DNA from: Xanthostigma xanthostigma
Taxonomy: Eukaryota > Arthropoda > Insecta > Raphidioptera > Raphidiidae
Direction of reading: 5' to 3'
DNA length: 64,000 nt
Assembly: GCA_963575645.1 (NCBI GenBank)
Contig: OY754464.1
Coordinates: forward strand, 32,565,501-32,629,500
Part shown: positions 1-11,756 of the stretch, piece after piece
Layout of the letters: each line of letters opens with the position of its first letter
How positions within the stretch are numbered: position 1 is the first letter of the stretch
Program-made: the position numbers and the translations under genes
Notes under the pieces: generated by a model
What the model was told of the DNA's origin: nothing
Databases searched by the model: none
Seen by the model: only the letters and a program-made list of their open reading frames with translations

Positions 1-289
1 GATTGTTTGTTTTTTTGTTTGTGAACTCAAATGTCGTCATTTATCTGGAAAACGGTTTGATCAATTCAGTAAAGAGTTTGTAATTTATCTGTGATGGTTG
101 TTACGACGGTAGCTCGTCAGGGGGCGCTGCACTGCAAAAAAACGAATGTTGCCAGTTATCGCGAAAATGTTGTACAGCAACGTATGCTCGGTTGCCTACA
201 CCATTAAGCAATTAAACTTTTCTAACGCGCCTGAACAAGTATAACTGCAATAATATTTTGCAAGAAATCTCTAAAAAGTTTAAAATAAT

Positions 290-678
290 ATAAAAAACAA
301 AATTAAAAATTTTGAAAAAACCCACGACTGATGTAAACGTTGTAACTGAAAAAGGATTTAATAAAATTTTGAACCTCCCGACTAAAAGGAGGTAAGTAAC
401 CAAAGAAAATCCGTCGGGGGCTGCCATTCGCTGCCATGAATTAAGAATAGAACAATATCAATTATTTACGTACCCAACGTGACTTCAAATAGTCACATAT
501 TCTAAAATTGCAATATTTTAGTTCATTTCAAGGCAGCGAATGGCAGCCCTAGACTGATTTTCTTTGGTTAGTTACTTCCTTTTAGTCGGGGATTTTTAAA
601 AGTTTATGTAATCCTTTTTCAATTACAACGTTTACATCCGTAATCAGTTTTTCAAAATTTTCAATTTTGTTTTTTTAT
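290..678. repeat. Foldback element, arms about 146 bp
   Basis: A long imperfect inverted repeat. The left arm (290-435) and right arm (532-678) are reverse complements with scattered mismatches; the spacer is about 96 bp. Each inner arm end carries the word GGCAGCGAATGGCAGCC or its complement, so the whole unit would fold into one hairpin. There is no protein-coding content and no clear target duplication. It looks like a palindromic MITE or foldback; the superfamily is unknown. Confidence 0.8.
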
Positions 679-757
679 CATGATAATAATCGTTTATTAC
701 TGTCGGCATTAGCGTTACCCAAAACATACCAAGGGGAGAGGCTGCACATATAAATCT

Positions 758-1350
758 GACTGATTTTCTCAGTATCTTATATTTGAACACTGCAAAATCA
801 AATTTTCATATTGTCTGACGGGGATAGTTTTCAGACAATATGAAAATTTGATTTTGCAGTGTTCAAATATAAGATACTGCGAAAATCAGTTGGTAATTCA
901 TAAATTTTTTTATAGTCATGAAATCGACAACTTTGACGCATCAGACTGGAAAATAGGAAAACTATCCCCGTCAGACAATATGAAAATTTGATTTTGCAGT
1001 GTTCAAATATAAGATACTGAGAAAATCAGCTGGTTATTGATATTTTTTTTTTAGAGTCATGAAATCGACAACTTTGACGCGTCAGACTGGAAAATAGGAA
1101 AACTATCCCCGTCAGACAATATGAAAATTTGATTTTGCAGTGTTCAAATATAAGATACTGAGAAAATCAGCTGGTTATTGATATTTTTTTTTTAGTCATG
1201 AAATCGACTACTTTGACGCGTCAGACTGGAAAATAGGAAAACTATCCCCGTCAGATAATATGACTATTTGATTTTGTAGTGTTCAAATATAAGATACTGA
1301 AAAAATCAGCTAGTTATTCATAAATTTTCTTATAGTCGTTTTTTCGACAT
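758..1350. repeat. 140-bp tandem array headed by an inverted unit
   Basis: Four direct copies of a unit begin near 832, 972, 1113 and 1252, giving a period of 139-141 bp. The unit contains CAGACAATATGAAAATTTG and GACTGGAAAATAGGAAAAC. The last copy is more diverged and fades near 1350. Immediately upstream, 758-817 is the reverse complement of 831-892, so the array starts with a partial unit in the opposite orientation around a 13-bp spacer. It may be a small satellite or an element with internal tandem repeats. Confidence 0.88.
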
Positions 1351-1683
1351 ATTCGAGGTGTCAGACATTTTAAATGGCTCATGTTATTTGTCAGAGAACA
1401 TTATTTTAGCGTTTTGGTTGAAGTTTTTAAGCTATCCAATTAAAAAACCAAACAGTATGTATAAATTTTTACATGTCGTCAAAACGACATGTTTAGGAAA
1501 CTTTATAGGGAAAACGCCCCAAAATCAAGAAAAGTCATAGAGGAAATAGGTGTCAGACTAGGCCTAATGAAGCCATATACAAAGTTTGGAGAGAGTATGT
1601 ATCAATAAAATTTTTGCCGACGGGCACTCTGACTATAAGTATACCTACTTAAAAAACAACAAAAAAAAAACAAATTGTTGCGC

Positions 1684-1753
1684 GCACCTGACGGTAATCG
1701 AACCCGGGTCGGCCGCATGGCATGCCAGCATTCTACCACTGAGCTACCAATGC
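1684..1753 (-). pseudogene. tRNA-Gly(GCC)-like pseudogene
   Basis: On the minus strand the sequence reads like an insect tRNA-Gly: GCATTGG, then a D-arm with TAGCTCAGTGGTAGA, an anticodon loop ATGCCAT (GCC in the middle), and a T-loop containing GGGTTCGATTA. The anticodon stem (CTGGC/GCGGC), acceptor stem (GCATTGG/CAGGTGC) and T stem all contain mismatches, so it should not fold as a working tRNA. The polymerase III A- and B-box consensus is well kept. It is either a tRNA pseudogene or the head of a tRNA-derived SINE. Confidence 0.75.
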
Positions 1754-2350
1754 TTACAAAGATCCGTTGTTTATACAGGATTACTAATAATACAATTTCG
1801 TGACAAAATCCGTTACATGGGGATACGAGTTTACCCCCGTTTTTAAAGAAGTATTCACTTAAAAAAAACTGATTTTTTTTAGTTATCATGTAAGCAAACA
1901 CATTTGAACATTGTTTTCTCGTATGAAGGTAGTACTGTAATAGCGAGGGTGGAATGAGGTTGAGAAGTTCAGGCAGATGCATCAAATTCCTCCCGGCTCT
2001 GGCTGACGTCGAACGGTGAACGTTGAATCTCCTTGTCACTTGTATGTCACCGCAAGACTGTAAATTGATTTTAAATTAAATTATGAACTGGCATTTTTCA
2101 GGGCTTATCTGTATTCTCCATATACGACAGCTCCATCTTTCCAAGATTTTGTTTTGTTTACTAACTCGACAAGGAAAAAAATTATTCACACAATATGCAA
2201 ATGTTTGTTACTGACGTGTATAAAAATAACCAACTTAACAACACAATAACTCTTATTGTTTTATGATTTTAAAAACTTCTTATCCAGATATCAATTTCTG
2301 TGCTCTAAATATGCCATTATCATATTATATATCTCTTAATGCTTTATTTT

Positions 2351-2385
2351 ACTTCCCGCTTTGAAAATTTTCAAAAAAGGGAAGT
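2351..2385. repeat. Short hairpin at the start of a possible dispersed repeat
   Basis: ACTTCCCGCTTTGAAAA is followed by its near-exact reverse complement, making a hairpin of about 16 bp. The sequence after it to about 2655 is a low-complexity AT-rich stretch with repeat-like wording but no coding potential I can support. This may be one end of a non-autonomous element; no second copy was found in the window. Confidence 0.5.
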
Positions 2386-2998
2386 TATTTTCTATTCAAT
2401 TTTCGAAAATCGAGTTTTCATCAGATCTCGACGCTTTGGAGTGTGTATACGTATGAATGTGTATGCTTGTGTGTAAACAAATTTTAAGAGTACGATATCT
2501 TTCGAGTGAATCAACCGATTGAGATCGGATTTGCGGCATTCGAAAGGATTTATTAAGATGTAGATCTCATTATATTTTGATGCCAGTCGGTCAGGTGGTT
2601 TGAAAGTTATGCGAAAATAATTAAAAGTATAATTTTTTTCACGTTTTTGTCGCATAACTCCTAATCTACTGATTGACTAGTTTTAAATTTAATCAGAAAT
2701 ATCACTCACCCTCATCCTCACCGGAAACTGTTTCGTGTTTGTTTCAGCCTCCGGTGGAGGTGGGTCAGAACCGTCCTAAATACACTTGTTCAGATTTTTG
2801 TTGCAAATCTCGCACCAAATTTTTAGGGTTTGGCCCACAGATCAACCGGTTTCCACCAATTTTTAAAATCTCCGAGAAAATTTGTAACCGGCGAATATAC
2901 TAGGTATATATGAAAATGCATTATAATCTCTTCCTGTAAAGCGTTAAAATGAACACAACCATTAATTCAAATCTTTGATTAACGTCTGATTAGAACTC

Positions 2999-3286
2999 TT
3001 CAATAAATAAAATTATCGACCAATTTTTCAGACAATATATTAACAAACAATATAAAATTAATACATTAACGTTTCAATCCGGATTTGGACCTTCTTCAGA
3101 ATTGATCTAAAAATATAAAAATAATTAATATTTAAATATAATTCGCTTTTTTAATATTAATTATTTTTATATTTTTAGATCAATTCTGAAGAAGGTCCAA
3201 ATCCGGATTGAAACGTTAATGTATTAATTTTATATTGTTTGTTAATATATTGTCTGAAAAATTGGTCGATAATTTTATTTATTGAA
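2999..3286. repeat. Foldback element, ribozyme-like family, copy A
   Basis: A near-perfect long palindrome: the left arm from TTCAATAAATAAAATTATCG mirrors the right arm ending ATTTTATTTATTGAA. Each arm contains the core CTGAAGA, a short stem-loop, then GAAACGTT (right arm 3186-3218; mirrored at 3071-3099). The same family occurs at 11359-11756 and 33493-33745. There is no open reading frame. Internal AT-rich sequence separates the arms. Confidence 0.88.
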
Positions 3287-3938
3287 CAACCATTAATTAC
3301 TACTAGCTTTTTCAGTTTCGTCTAGGCAGATTTTGCTTTTGCAACGAACTAATCAAGAGCCCCAATTTCCTTATAATATACCAATTTTCTGTTTCTTTTA
3401 CAGTTCAGTGATCATACACCAATAATCGCGTGCATGACGCCTGACTCGTTTTATTTTCGCTCACTGCTCATTCTTTTTTGTCCCTACGCAATAATACAAA
3501 GTCTATGTTACTCGGCAAGAAATAGGTTAAACAGTGAATACATTTTTAAAATCGGAGCAGCAGTTCCTAAGATTAACCGCGGCAAACAAACAAGTCGGTA
3601 TACAAAAGTTTCCTCTTTATAATATGATCTAGGTTAATAATTTGTCGACGGGTACGGTGAACTTGATTTAAATTTATCAAAAATTATTAAGCATAAAAAT
3701 ATTAATTTTGATTCGACAACATAATATATACGCAAAATTTTTACAATAATAATAACAATGAATGACAGTAATTTTGAATGGCAGCTTGCACATGAAACAG
3801 TTTTCTGTGAATGCTGTTTTTATCCACTTTATCCACTTACCTTAAATAAAGTGATTGATAGATGACGCAAGATAATATATTTGTGTATTTTAGAAAACCA
3901 ATTATTGCATTCAACTGTCAAAATAATATAAATTTTAT

Positions 3939-4467
3939 ACAGTGTGGTCACTTAAGTGTACAACATATGGGAAAATTTTTAATTAAATGCACAACCAAAA
4001 TACAAATATTGCCAAAAGTTGGTGCATGTCCGATAATCAGTTTAGTTGAAACTCAAACAGCATACAGGGTGGGTCAAAAAATATAAAAATTGTACAAGAG
4101 TAAAGTGCCCTTATCTCAAAAAATTCAGCGAAATGTTATAAGAAAAAGTTGTTTAGAATTAAAAGTTATGCCCAAATTCCAAAACATGGCCTTCTAAGAA
4201 AAAAAATTTATTTTTTTGAAAAACCAAAATTATAATTTTTTTGAATATTTGTAAAATTAACTTAGATTTTTAATTTTTTATGGAATCACAAACTTTATGT
4301 TTGTTGCAACGATATTAAACACCCTGTATGCTGTTTGAGTTTCAACAATTCTAAGAGCACCGAAAATGATTATCGGACATGCACCAGCTTTTAGCACTAT
4401 TTGTATTTTGGTTGTGCATTTAATTAAAAATTTTCCCATATGTTGCACACTTAAGTGACCACACTGT
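3939..4467. mobile_element. Inverted-repeat MITE, Tc1/mariner-like ends
   Basis: The termini read ACAGTGTGGTCACTTAAG and its complement at the far end; the inverted repeats extend about 140 bp inward (to about 4075 and from about 4320). The centre is AT-rich filler. A CAGTG...CACTG terminus beside TA or TT is reminiscent of Tc1/mariner MITEs. A direct TTAT lies on both sides of ACAGTG/CACTGT. No transposase is present. Confidence 0.75.
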
Positions 4468-4469
4468 TT

Positions 4470-5465
4470 ATGTAATAAAAAGGTTTTTACTTTATAGCAA
4501 GTAATTAATGTATTAGTTAATTATAAACTTGAACAAAAATGTATTAGGTCGATTTGAAATATAGGTAATAAAAAATAGATTTAAAGAAAAACATTATCTA
4601 CTAAGTGTCAAGCTGAACGATAGCAGCCTCTGCTTGACTGTAAAAACTTATATCACTGTTGTCGCAGCAGAACGGGACGTATCCGCCGAAGCAAAACTAA
4701 TGAAGTATGGATTTTAAAATGATATTATATCAGCAAAATTAATTTGCCGCAGGTAGCGGCTAGTATAGTATAGATTACCATGATAGACGAAATTACAGAT
4801 TTTCTAACCACAGTCAGACAGGTACGCTCTTCTTTAGGTTTTTTGTTTTCTTTTGTACTTTTCGTAACTGACACGGTTCGATTAGGGTTTGAAATCCCGC
4901 AAAATGAAATTCCGTATTCTGTATTCCGTATATTCCCGTGGGATCCGTGCGAAATTTTTAAATCATCAAATTTGTTACTACACAATCAGTTATCGATCTA
5001 CAAAATTTTTTAAAAATATGACTGAGATAAGCTACTATGAAAACAGGGAAATAAAAGGCAAATATTTATCCCTTGTTTACGATTCTTTAAACGTTCTCCT
5101 AAGTAAATTGGCGGCAATAAGTTATTTTATCATGTATAGATGATAACATACAATAACACATTAACCAACATTTTTGGAAAAAAAAATTGAGTGTGTTCTA
5201 ATTAAATAAACAGTTATGAACTCAAAAAACTACAAATTAAATAACATGGTTACTTTTGAATTAGCAATTATTTTTTTTAATACTGAGAGATCTTGCAACA
5301 TTGGCTAATTTCTCACAAAATTACCGCGGGAAAATAAAGTCTGTGGATGCAAACCCACGGCTCGAATAATTTTATATTTATAATAATTAACTGAGAATAT
5401 AGAAATATTTTATTGATGCAATGAAGGTAGATTGTTACAGGTATCTTTTTTCTCGGATTATTTAG
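4470..5465. other. Unannotated AT-rich stretch
   Basis: No repeat pair, RNA gene or convincing coding segment was recognised. Short open frames at 4725-5143 overlap on both strands and show no family resemblance. The stretch is probably intronic or intergenic. Confidence 0.5.
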
Positions 5466-5538
5466 TGGTGCAGGAACTTGAGAGGATGTGCAGAAAGGAA
5501 AGAAGATTAGTCAGATCGAAATTACTCGCTGGACTCAG
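5466..5538 (+). other. Candidate internal exon, unknown gene
   Basis: A 73-base open segment lies between a pyrimidine-rich acceptor (TATCTTTTTTCTCGGATT ending ATTTAG) and a good donor (CTCAG followed by GTAGGTAC). In one frame it reads VQELERMCRKERRLVRSKLL followed by AGLR, a basic, helix-prone, low-redundancy peptide unlike the AT-driven noise around it. The exon would start in phase 2. I do not recognise a family. It lies on the opposite strand from the ATG16 exon, so it would belong to a different or nested gene. It could still be chance or part of a degraded element. Confidence 0.3.
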
Positions 5539-5539
5539 G

Positions 5540-6261
5540 TAGGTACTTAAATTGCTAACGAAAAATCAGGTTAAAGGTTTGACTTCAGTGGGAGTATTTT
5601 TTTTTTTAACAAAAAAACAGTCCGCAGCAGCTAAGGCTATTTTCACTGTGGTAACATGTGAAGTGTTATCATAATATGAGGTGTCTGTTGACTATACATA
5701 CGTGGAAGTATTATTAGAGTATTATTGCTCAAAATGTTAGTTTTGCCGTAAATCATTTTATGTTTACTGTGCGAAATTTCAAAATATGAAGAAAAGGAAA
5801 GAATCCAGTCCCAAAACCTACTCGATTTAAATTTCGGAACCGATACATTTTTTCAGCACCTACAGAAAACCTCTGCAATATGTTGAAACGTGAACATTTC
5901 AAAACTCACGTAGTCGACGTTGAAAGACGTATACAACAAAAAAAAAGAAAGACAAGGCGTTTCTTATGGTGTAAATATAACCAATAGGAAGGAAGAATGT
6001 GTGACGAATGGAACATAACGCAAGACAACGGTCACATCGTGTTATCATGAGTGTCCAGCACAAAGGTGGATCGCATACAACAATCGGCACGCGTGTAACA
6101 CGCATTGTCTATTTGTGTGTGTCTGTTTTTTTTTTAATCGCACGCTTGTGTCATTGCTTTACATAACTACGATCTATTAGTTACAGACATTTTGTACAAT
6201 AAAAAATAAAAGAAACAAAATAGAATTTTAATATAGAGCGTTTTTAAAACGAACCAAAAAG
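5540..6261. other. Unannotated stretch
   Basis: No gene or repeat recognised. The minus-strand open frame at 5899-6105 has no family features and is probably chance. Confidence 0.45.
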
Positions 6262-6861
6262 TAGTGATGAAACGAATACGAATATTCGTATTCGCCGAAT
6301 ACTAGACATTTACTGAATAATTCGTATTCGCCGAATATCAAAAATCAAACTCGCCGAATATCAAGGGAAAAAGTTAAACGCAAATTCTCGATTTAAAACA
6401 AAAATTTTCAGTACACCCATGGTAGCTGAAACGGCTCGGTCGTTTCTTTGTGCTGCTCTTGATGAAGCCGAAGAAGTTGTTGAAAGACCAACAAGACAGC
6501 TAGAAGAACCTGGACTATCGGCGAGTAAAGGAATTTGGCAAGCATGCCAACAAATAATTAAAAATATGGAAATGGAAGAACCAATTTCAATATTTTCCGA
6601 TTTGTTTCCTTACATTTATTATAAATAAGCCTTTTTTTACTGCTACAACATTTATAAGTTCAACCTGTTCTATCTAAGCAACACTACTAAGATTTTTAAC
6701 ATTTTTTTTACAGGAAATTCAGAAAATAACAATGAAGTTGATACATATCTAAAACGACCCAATCTTTTACCTACTGCTGATCCATTAGCTTTCTGGCGTG
6801 AGGACACATACTTCCCCAGGCTGAAAAGACTGGCCCAGAAGTATTTTTCAATAAAACTGTG
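6262..6861 (+). pseudogene. hAT (ZBED-type) transposase fragment with left terminus
   Basis: The stretch begins with a hAT-style end, TAGTGATGAAACG, followed by three imperfect repeats of TTCGTATTCGCCGAATA (6271-6360). An open frame (6419-6628) follows, and a second block at about 6715-6861 reads NNEVDTYLKRPNLLPTADPL then AFWREDTYFPRLKRLAQKYF. The second block matches the C-terminal dimerisation region of hAT transposases (a D-P-L-x-F/W-W motif followed by FPRL and a LA-x-K/R-Y segment). The two blocks are separated by a stop and an intron-like segment ending in TTTTTTTTACAG. The N-terminal BED finger, most of the catalytic domain, the final PxSER-like motif and the right terminus are absent. 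It is a dead remnant unless the host has co-opted it; nothing here shows that. Confidence 0.7.
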
Positions 6862-6889
6862 ATACGAAAAAAAAATCACCCGTTTCGGG

Positions 6890-7190
6890 AGTGAGATTTG
6901 GCCGGTGGAGGGGTTGGTGGGAGTCGGCGGCAATTTTTAACACCACCACCGTGCTCACCATCCTTAAAAACAGGGAAAAAACATTTTTTTCGAAAAGAAA
7001 ATAATGTAATGCGCCTTGAACCCCGGGTGGTTTTTGGCTTTTTTGGTTGGTTGCGCAATCTCAAAGAGACATTTTAATATCAGCATCCTCGGAAACGTGA
7101 GGGGAGGTAAACTCGTTCCAGCTCAAATTATATACACATTTCGAGGTTTTTTCCGACTCACACACGCCACTAGAGTGCAGTGTATCAGCG
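6890..7190 (-). repeat. Diverged copy of the spacer of the 61-63 kb palindrome
   Basis: Read on the minus strand, this shares ordered blocks with 62385-62580: GTGTGTGAGTCGG, then TTTGAGC..GAACG..TTACC, CGAGGATGC, GCCAAAAACCACCC and GCGCATTACNTTATT. The order of the blocks is kept and spacing varies. This places an older, arm-less relative of the big palindrome next to the hAT fragment. It is non-coding. Confidence 0.6.
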
Positions 7191-7330
7191 TTTTAGCTAA
7201 TAAAAAGTGCATAAAAAGCAACTTTTTACTATAAAAAAAAAAAACAATCTCAATATTAAAATAAAAAAACGCTTGAACCAGAATGTTTGCCAATGCTGAT
7301 TGTTTTTTTATTAATGAATCGCAAGTATTA

Positions 7331-7510
<180 letters not shown>

Positions 7511-7946
7511 TTATATTTCGAACCAATCAATACAATTCCTATTTCAAAACGAAAACTATTATTATCAATGAAATTTTTCACATCAATATTTATTTACACG
7601 TTGCAGTCTGAACTGTATTGGACGTTGAATATTTGTTCAAAGCTCTATGTGCAATGTGCATGGTTACAAACGAACAAACATAATATTCTCATTGCATTAA
7701 TGATATACAATCGAAACAGTCAATCGTTTTGTGTACAATTTATACGTGTACTATACACGTATCGATATAAAATACATCTATCAAGGATGGAAAACACACT
7801 CTGGTAATATGTATTTCATGTTTTACGGTTAGTTCGAAATTCAGTAAGAGTTGAGACTATTGAAGTAAAACCTTTGGAAGTTGAGAGAGAGAGATATATA
7901 TGTCAGTGAAGATAGTAACAGAGAGAGTTACGTTTAGTATATTGGA

Positions 7947-8045
7947 AGTTGAGAGGGAGATATAAGTTAGTGAGTGCGACAAATACGGAGCATTAAGTTG
8001 AGAGGGAGATATAAGTTAGTGAGTGCGACAAAGATGGAGCATTAA
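7947..8045. repeat. 49-bp tandem duplication
   Basis: Two nearly identical copies of a unit beginning AGTTGAGAGGGAGATATAAG start at 7947 and 7996. A more diverged partial copy precedes them (7876-7920, GTTGAGAGAGAGAGATATAT). It is a purine-rich minisatellite about 460 bp upstream, in transcript orientation, of the ATG16 exon. Confidence 0.85.
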
Positions 8046-9429
8046 TCGAAATTATTTTTTTTTTTGAAAACTATTTAAAATGAAAACAATTGTTTTTGTA
8101 TCAAAAATACATTTCATCGAATTTTGTTGTATTTTGTAACGGAAAATAATGTAGGTTAAGTTAACAAATCCTTTTAAATGCATTATAAATTATGCTAATA
8201 AATATATATATACATATTTTGCCTATTAATTAATCAAAAATTATATTTTAAACATTTCGTCTTTGTAGATAATGTGCTACAGAGTGGGGTTATATTGTGT
8301 CTAATCAAAATATGGTGATTATCGAATATTATGGTATCATTATTATATATAATATATGGCAGGAAGAAGTTTTACTTCAGTCGTATGGTCTAAAGCACAC
8401 TCGCTTTTTTTACTCATTAACCTAGTTCTAATAAATATAACACAATTAATAACGTTATAATTTTTGTCAGTTCTTTCTAAATAACAAAGTTATAGGTATT
8501 ACTTTAAAATTTTAGTTTGAAAATTCTCCACACTATTCCGTCCTCAGTACGGATGACATCATGCGGCACAAGTATCATATTTAATAGCACGTAACTAATA
8601 ATATTGGATTTGACATAAATTTGGGATCGGAAAAATCAGCATTTTATAAGTTATCCTTATTATCGTGATGAAACACTAATATTATTCGGCGTCATGTTCA
8701 CGTCCGATAATAATTTAAGTTATCAAACAGTTTACCGGAGTTAGGACAATAAACGACTTACCATTTCTTTTATTGAAACTTTTCCAAGCAAGTCAATATG
8801 TCAATCGTAAGTGAACATTCAATATGTGTACATTCATGAAGATTAATAATGACAGTTATAACACTAATTAGCTAATTACTTTATAATTAATCAATTTAAC
8901 GTTATTGATTATTTTATGTTATATGTCATTATTATTAGTCTTCGTACATACCTATATAAAAATATTTAAAGTTGACATACGATGGACATGTTGAGTTGCT
9001 TGAAAAAGTTTCAATTTCAATGTCTAGTTTCATTGATAGTTGTGTTTAATTGTTCTAATTTCCTTGAACTGTTTCATAAATATTATATAATATAATAGTT
9101 TTCGTCAAGTGGAAACATTCCTAATTTAAAGAGCCTGAAAAAAAATGATCATACATAGGTATACGAAAATTCAGGCATAATGATCTTATATGTAGGTATT
9201 ACATGGTATAGAAGTGTTTGAAATTGCTGTAATTTTTTGGACATTGTCCCGTAGTTACAATTATGGTAAAATTATTTTTCGCTACCGCGTTGAGGGGGGC
9301 GTCTAAATTATTTACGACATTTTTATTTTAACCCGTTAGTCACGAGATATTTGTTTTGAAAGTCGTTATCAAACTTTCTAAACTATAATATATTAATAAA
9401 ATCCTAAATGTACCCTTTAGTTTGTACTT
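8046..9429. other. Unannotated AT-rich stretch
   Basis: No coding or repeat structure was recognised except a 15-base imperfect palindrome AGAAGTTTTACTTCA at 8365-8379, which recurs at 20272 and 56814. Probably ATG16 intron. Confidence 0.45.
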
Positions 9430-9636
9430 AGAAAACAGCGTGATGTAATGGTCAGCGTTCTCGTCTTTGGATCGCACTGTCGTGGGTTCGAATTCTACCT
9501 CTGCTCATGGATATTTTGTGCTTATCGTTTAGACTCAGCTTTGATATTTAACGATACTGGCCAGATACCAAGAGGTAGTGCCACCCCCCAAGTGATATTC
9601 TCTTGTATATATACAATTGGATATACCTTAAAAAAG
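9430..9636 (+). mobile_element. tRNA-derived SINE, copy 1
   Basis: The head is tRNA-like, with an A-box region GTGATGTAATGGTCAGCG and a B-box GGGTTCGAATT about 45 bases later. It is followed by a unique body (GGATATTTTGTG, ACTGGCCAGATACCAAGAGG, CCAAGTGATATTCTCTTG) and a short A-rich tail. A second copy lies in reverse orientation at 63787-64000, running off the window; the two are clearly the same family through head and body. The source tRNA is unclear: the anticodon-loop region TTTGGAT would put TGG (Pro-like) in the anticodon position but pairs poorly. Its mobility would depend on a partner LINE. Confidence 0.85.
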
Positions 9637-9906
9637 TTTGTACTTTCAATAAAATAACGAACACTATATAACAAAAATCATTTGGACATAAGTAGCTTCG
9701 ATGTTAATGAGAATGGCTAGAGTCTACGGTTTTTAGTCTTATTGATAGTAGGTTTCAGATTTAATTAAATTTAAGGGCGACTGTGCCATCTATCTAACTA
9801 TAGTAAATATCAGAAGACTGAACTAACAGACTATGAAATGAGCTAAAATTGAACAAAAACAGTTGCGTTAAGGCACTGTTTCTGTTAGTCGATTCGATAA
9901 TAGTAG

Positions 9907-9914
9907 GCTTCATT
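9907..9914. other. 8-bp target-site duplication, left (GCTTCATT)
   Basis: Identical to 13469-13476; it directly abuts the CAGTG end of the hAT element. Confidence 0.9.
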
Positions 9915-11358
9915 CAGTGTTGCCAGATGACAAATAGAAAAATCTGTAAAGTAAGGTCTAAAAATCTGTACAAAATCTGTATCGAAAGTTTATGCAAAAT
10001 TCTGTATAAAATCTGTAAAAATGCTTAATTATAAAAAGAAAAACATCTGAATCTGATAAAATAAAATCAGCGAAATAGCGAGCTTGGACTACTTAGGTTA
10101 CAAAAAAAAACAGTTTTTGTATCAAATTTATATTTCTTAATTTTTATAATAGTCTTTATTAATTTTTTTTAATCGTACTATTGTCGACTAAGCTAGTTAA
10201 GTAACTACTTTGCTAACAGCAAACCCTCTATTGTGCTTGTAGATAAAGAATTTCTAGTTTTTGTTTTGATCAAATTAATAATTTGATGAGAAAATTCTTT
10301 CTACTGTAGCAGTAGAGTGAGGGCTGTCGGAACGCTCTGAGATTACACATAAAATAGGGCTTTGGCTCCCAATTGATTATTGACTTATTAGTCAACATTT
10401 TGCAAAAATTATTTTTTTATAAGGAAGATAAAAGACCAATCTCGGTTCCTAGCGGAGTACTTTTTTAATTAATGAATGATTTTCTAGAAAAAAATTGACA
10501 AATAATTGCGCGAAAAATGCTAATTTTCAAAGTCACACTACAGCTTTATTAATACTTATTTGATAAAACTGTTCCGTCAGAAACCTAAAGTGAACCTTCC
10601 TTTTTCGAAAAAGTTCAAAAAATTTTCGAATATTTCCAAAAAAATGGTGTAATCTATTGCAAGCGGTACCCTTGCAATGGCGTTTTTTTGCATCGTGGTG
10701 TAGCGGCAACTGGTGACAATAATTTCAAACTGCTATTTAACTCCGCCTTCGAATGCAATATTACGACAAACGCTTTTGTAAGTAGTAGAGGAAAGTGGTG
10801 TCAAACATCGAATAATATGTTTAAATTTCTGTATTCAGATTTTATATTTAAAAAAAAGTCAATCACGTGTTGGGAACGCACATGCTAGGTTTCGTTGTAT
10901 TCGTACGACGATAATATATTTATAAAAATATTCTCACGAATAGTTGCAAACTGCTCTTGTTGATATCTGTCAAAATTTGATACATTTTAACATAAAGATT
11001 TGCTTGTGTTAAAAAATCCTACCTCAGGACCGTTTTGTTTTTATATCGTGTAATTTTGATTGAAAGTAGTAACTAAAGAATTTTTCTATAATTTTTTGTA
11101 TTGATAGTTTAGAAATTGGAGGTGGGGCTTTTGGATAAAAAATTTTAAAGCAAATTCTTCGTTTCTTATAACATTTCTATTGCATTTTAAGAAATACACC
11201 CCACTCAATTAAACTATAAGGCGGAAAAAAATATTTTGATTACACTTTCAACTCATGAGAGAGGGTTCAAAAAAAATGTTTGCAAAAGATCATCATATCT
11301 TTTTTCAATAACTTTAAGAGTAGATAAATATAAAAATTAAATAATATAATTGAATTAA

Positions 11359-11756
11359 TCAATAAATAAAATTATCGACCAATTTTTCAGACAAATATAC
11401 CTATTAACAAAAAATATAAAAATTAATACATTAACTTTTCGGTCCGGATTTGGATCTTCTTCAGAACTGATCTAAAATAAATTATAAGAATTAATTAATA
11501 ATTAGTTTCTAATTGGTTTTTGAAAAAAATTTGTAAAAAATGTTTGTTATTATTTTTTCAATACTTATTTGATAATTAAAAACTTAAAGCGAATTTTATT
11601 CAAAAAACAATTAGAAACTGATTATTAATTAATTTTTATATTTTTTAGATCAGTCCTGAAGAAGGTCCAAATCCGAACCGAAACGTTAATGTATTCATTT
11701 TTATATTTTTTGTTAATATATTTGTCTGAAAAATTGGTCAATAATTTTATTTATTG
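11359..11756. repeat. Foldback element, ribozyme-like family, copy B (nested in hAT)
   Basis: The outer ends match copy A (TCAATAAATAAAATTATCG and its complement). The left arm carries the mirrored core at about 11435-11464 and the right arm at 11656-11687 (CTGAAGA, stem-loop, GAAACGTT). A wide AT-rich centre with its own short inverted repeat (TTAGTTTCTAATTG / CAATTAGAAACTGA) separates the arms. It is contained wholly within the hAT element and therefore inserted later than it, or was carried with it. Confidence 0.85.

Noticed and set aside
1602-2039. 145-codon minus-strand frame
   Set aside because: It runs through the tRNA-Gly-like pseudogene and AT-rich flank; no domain or splice support.
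8770-8830. Minus-strand GTAAGT donor after a short open segment (HIDLLGKVSIKEM)
   Set aside because: No acceptor upstream and an immediate stop before the segment; not an exon.
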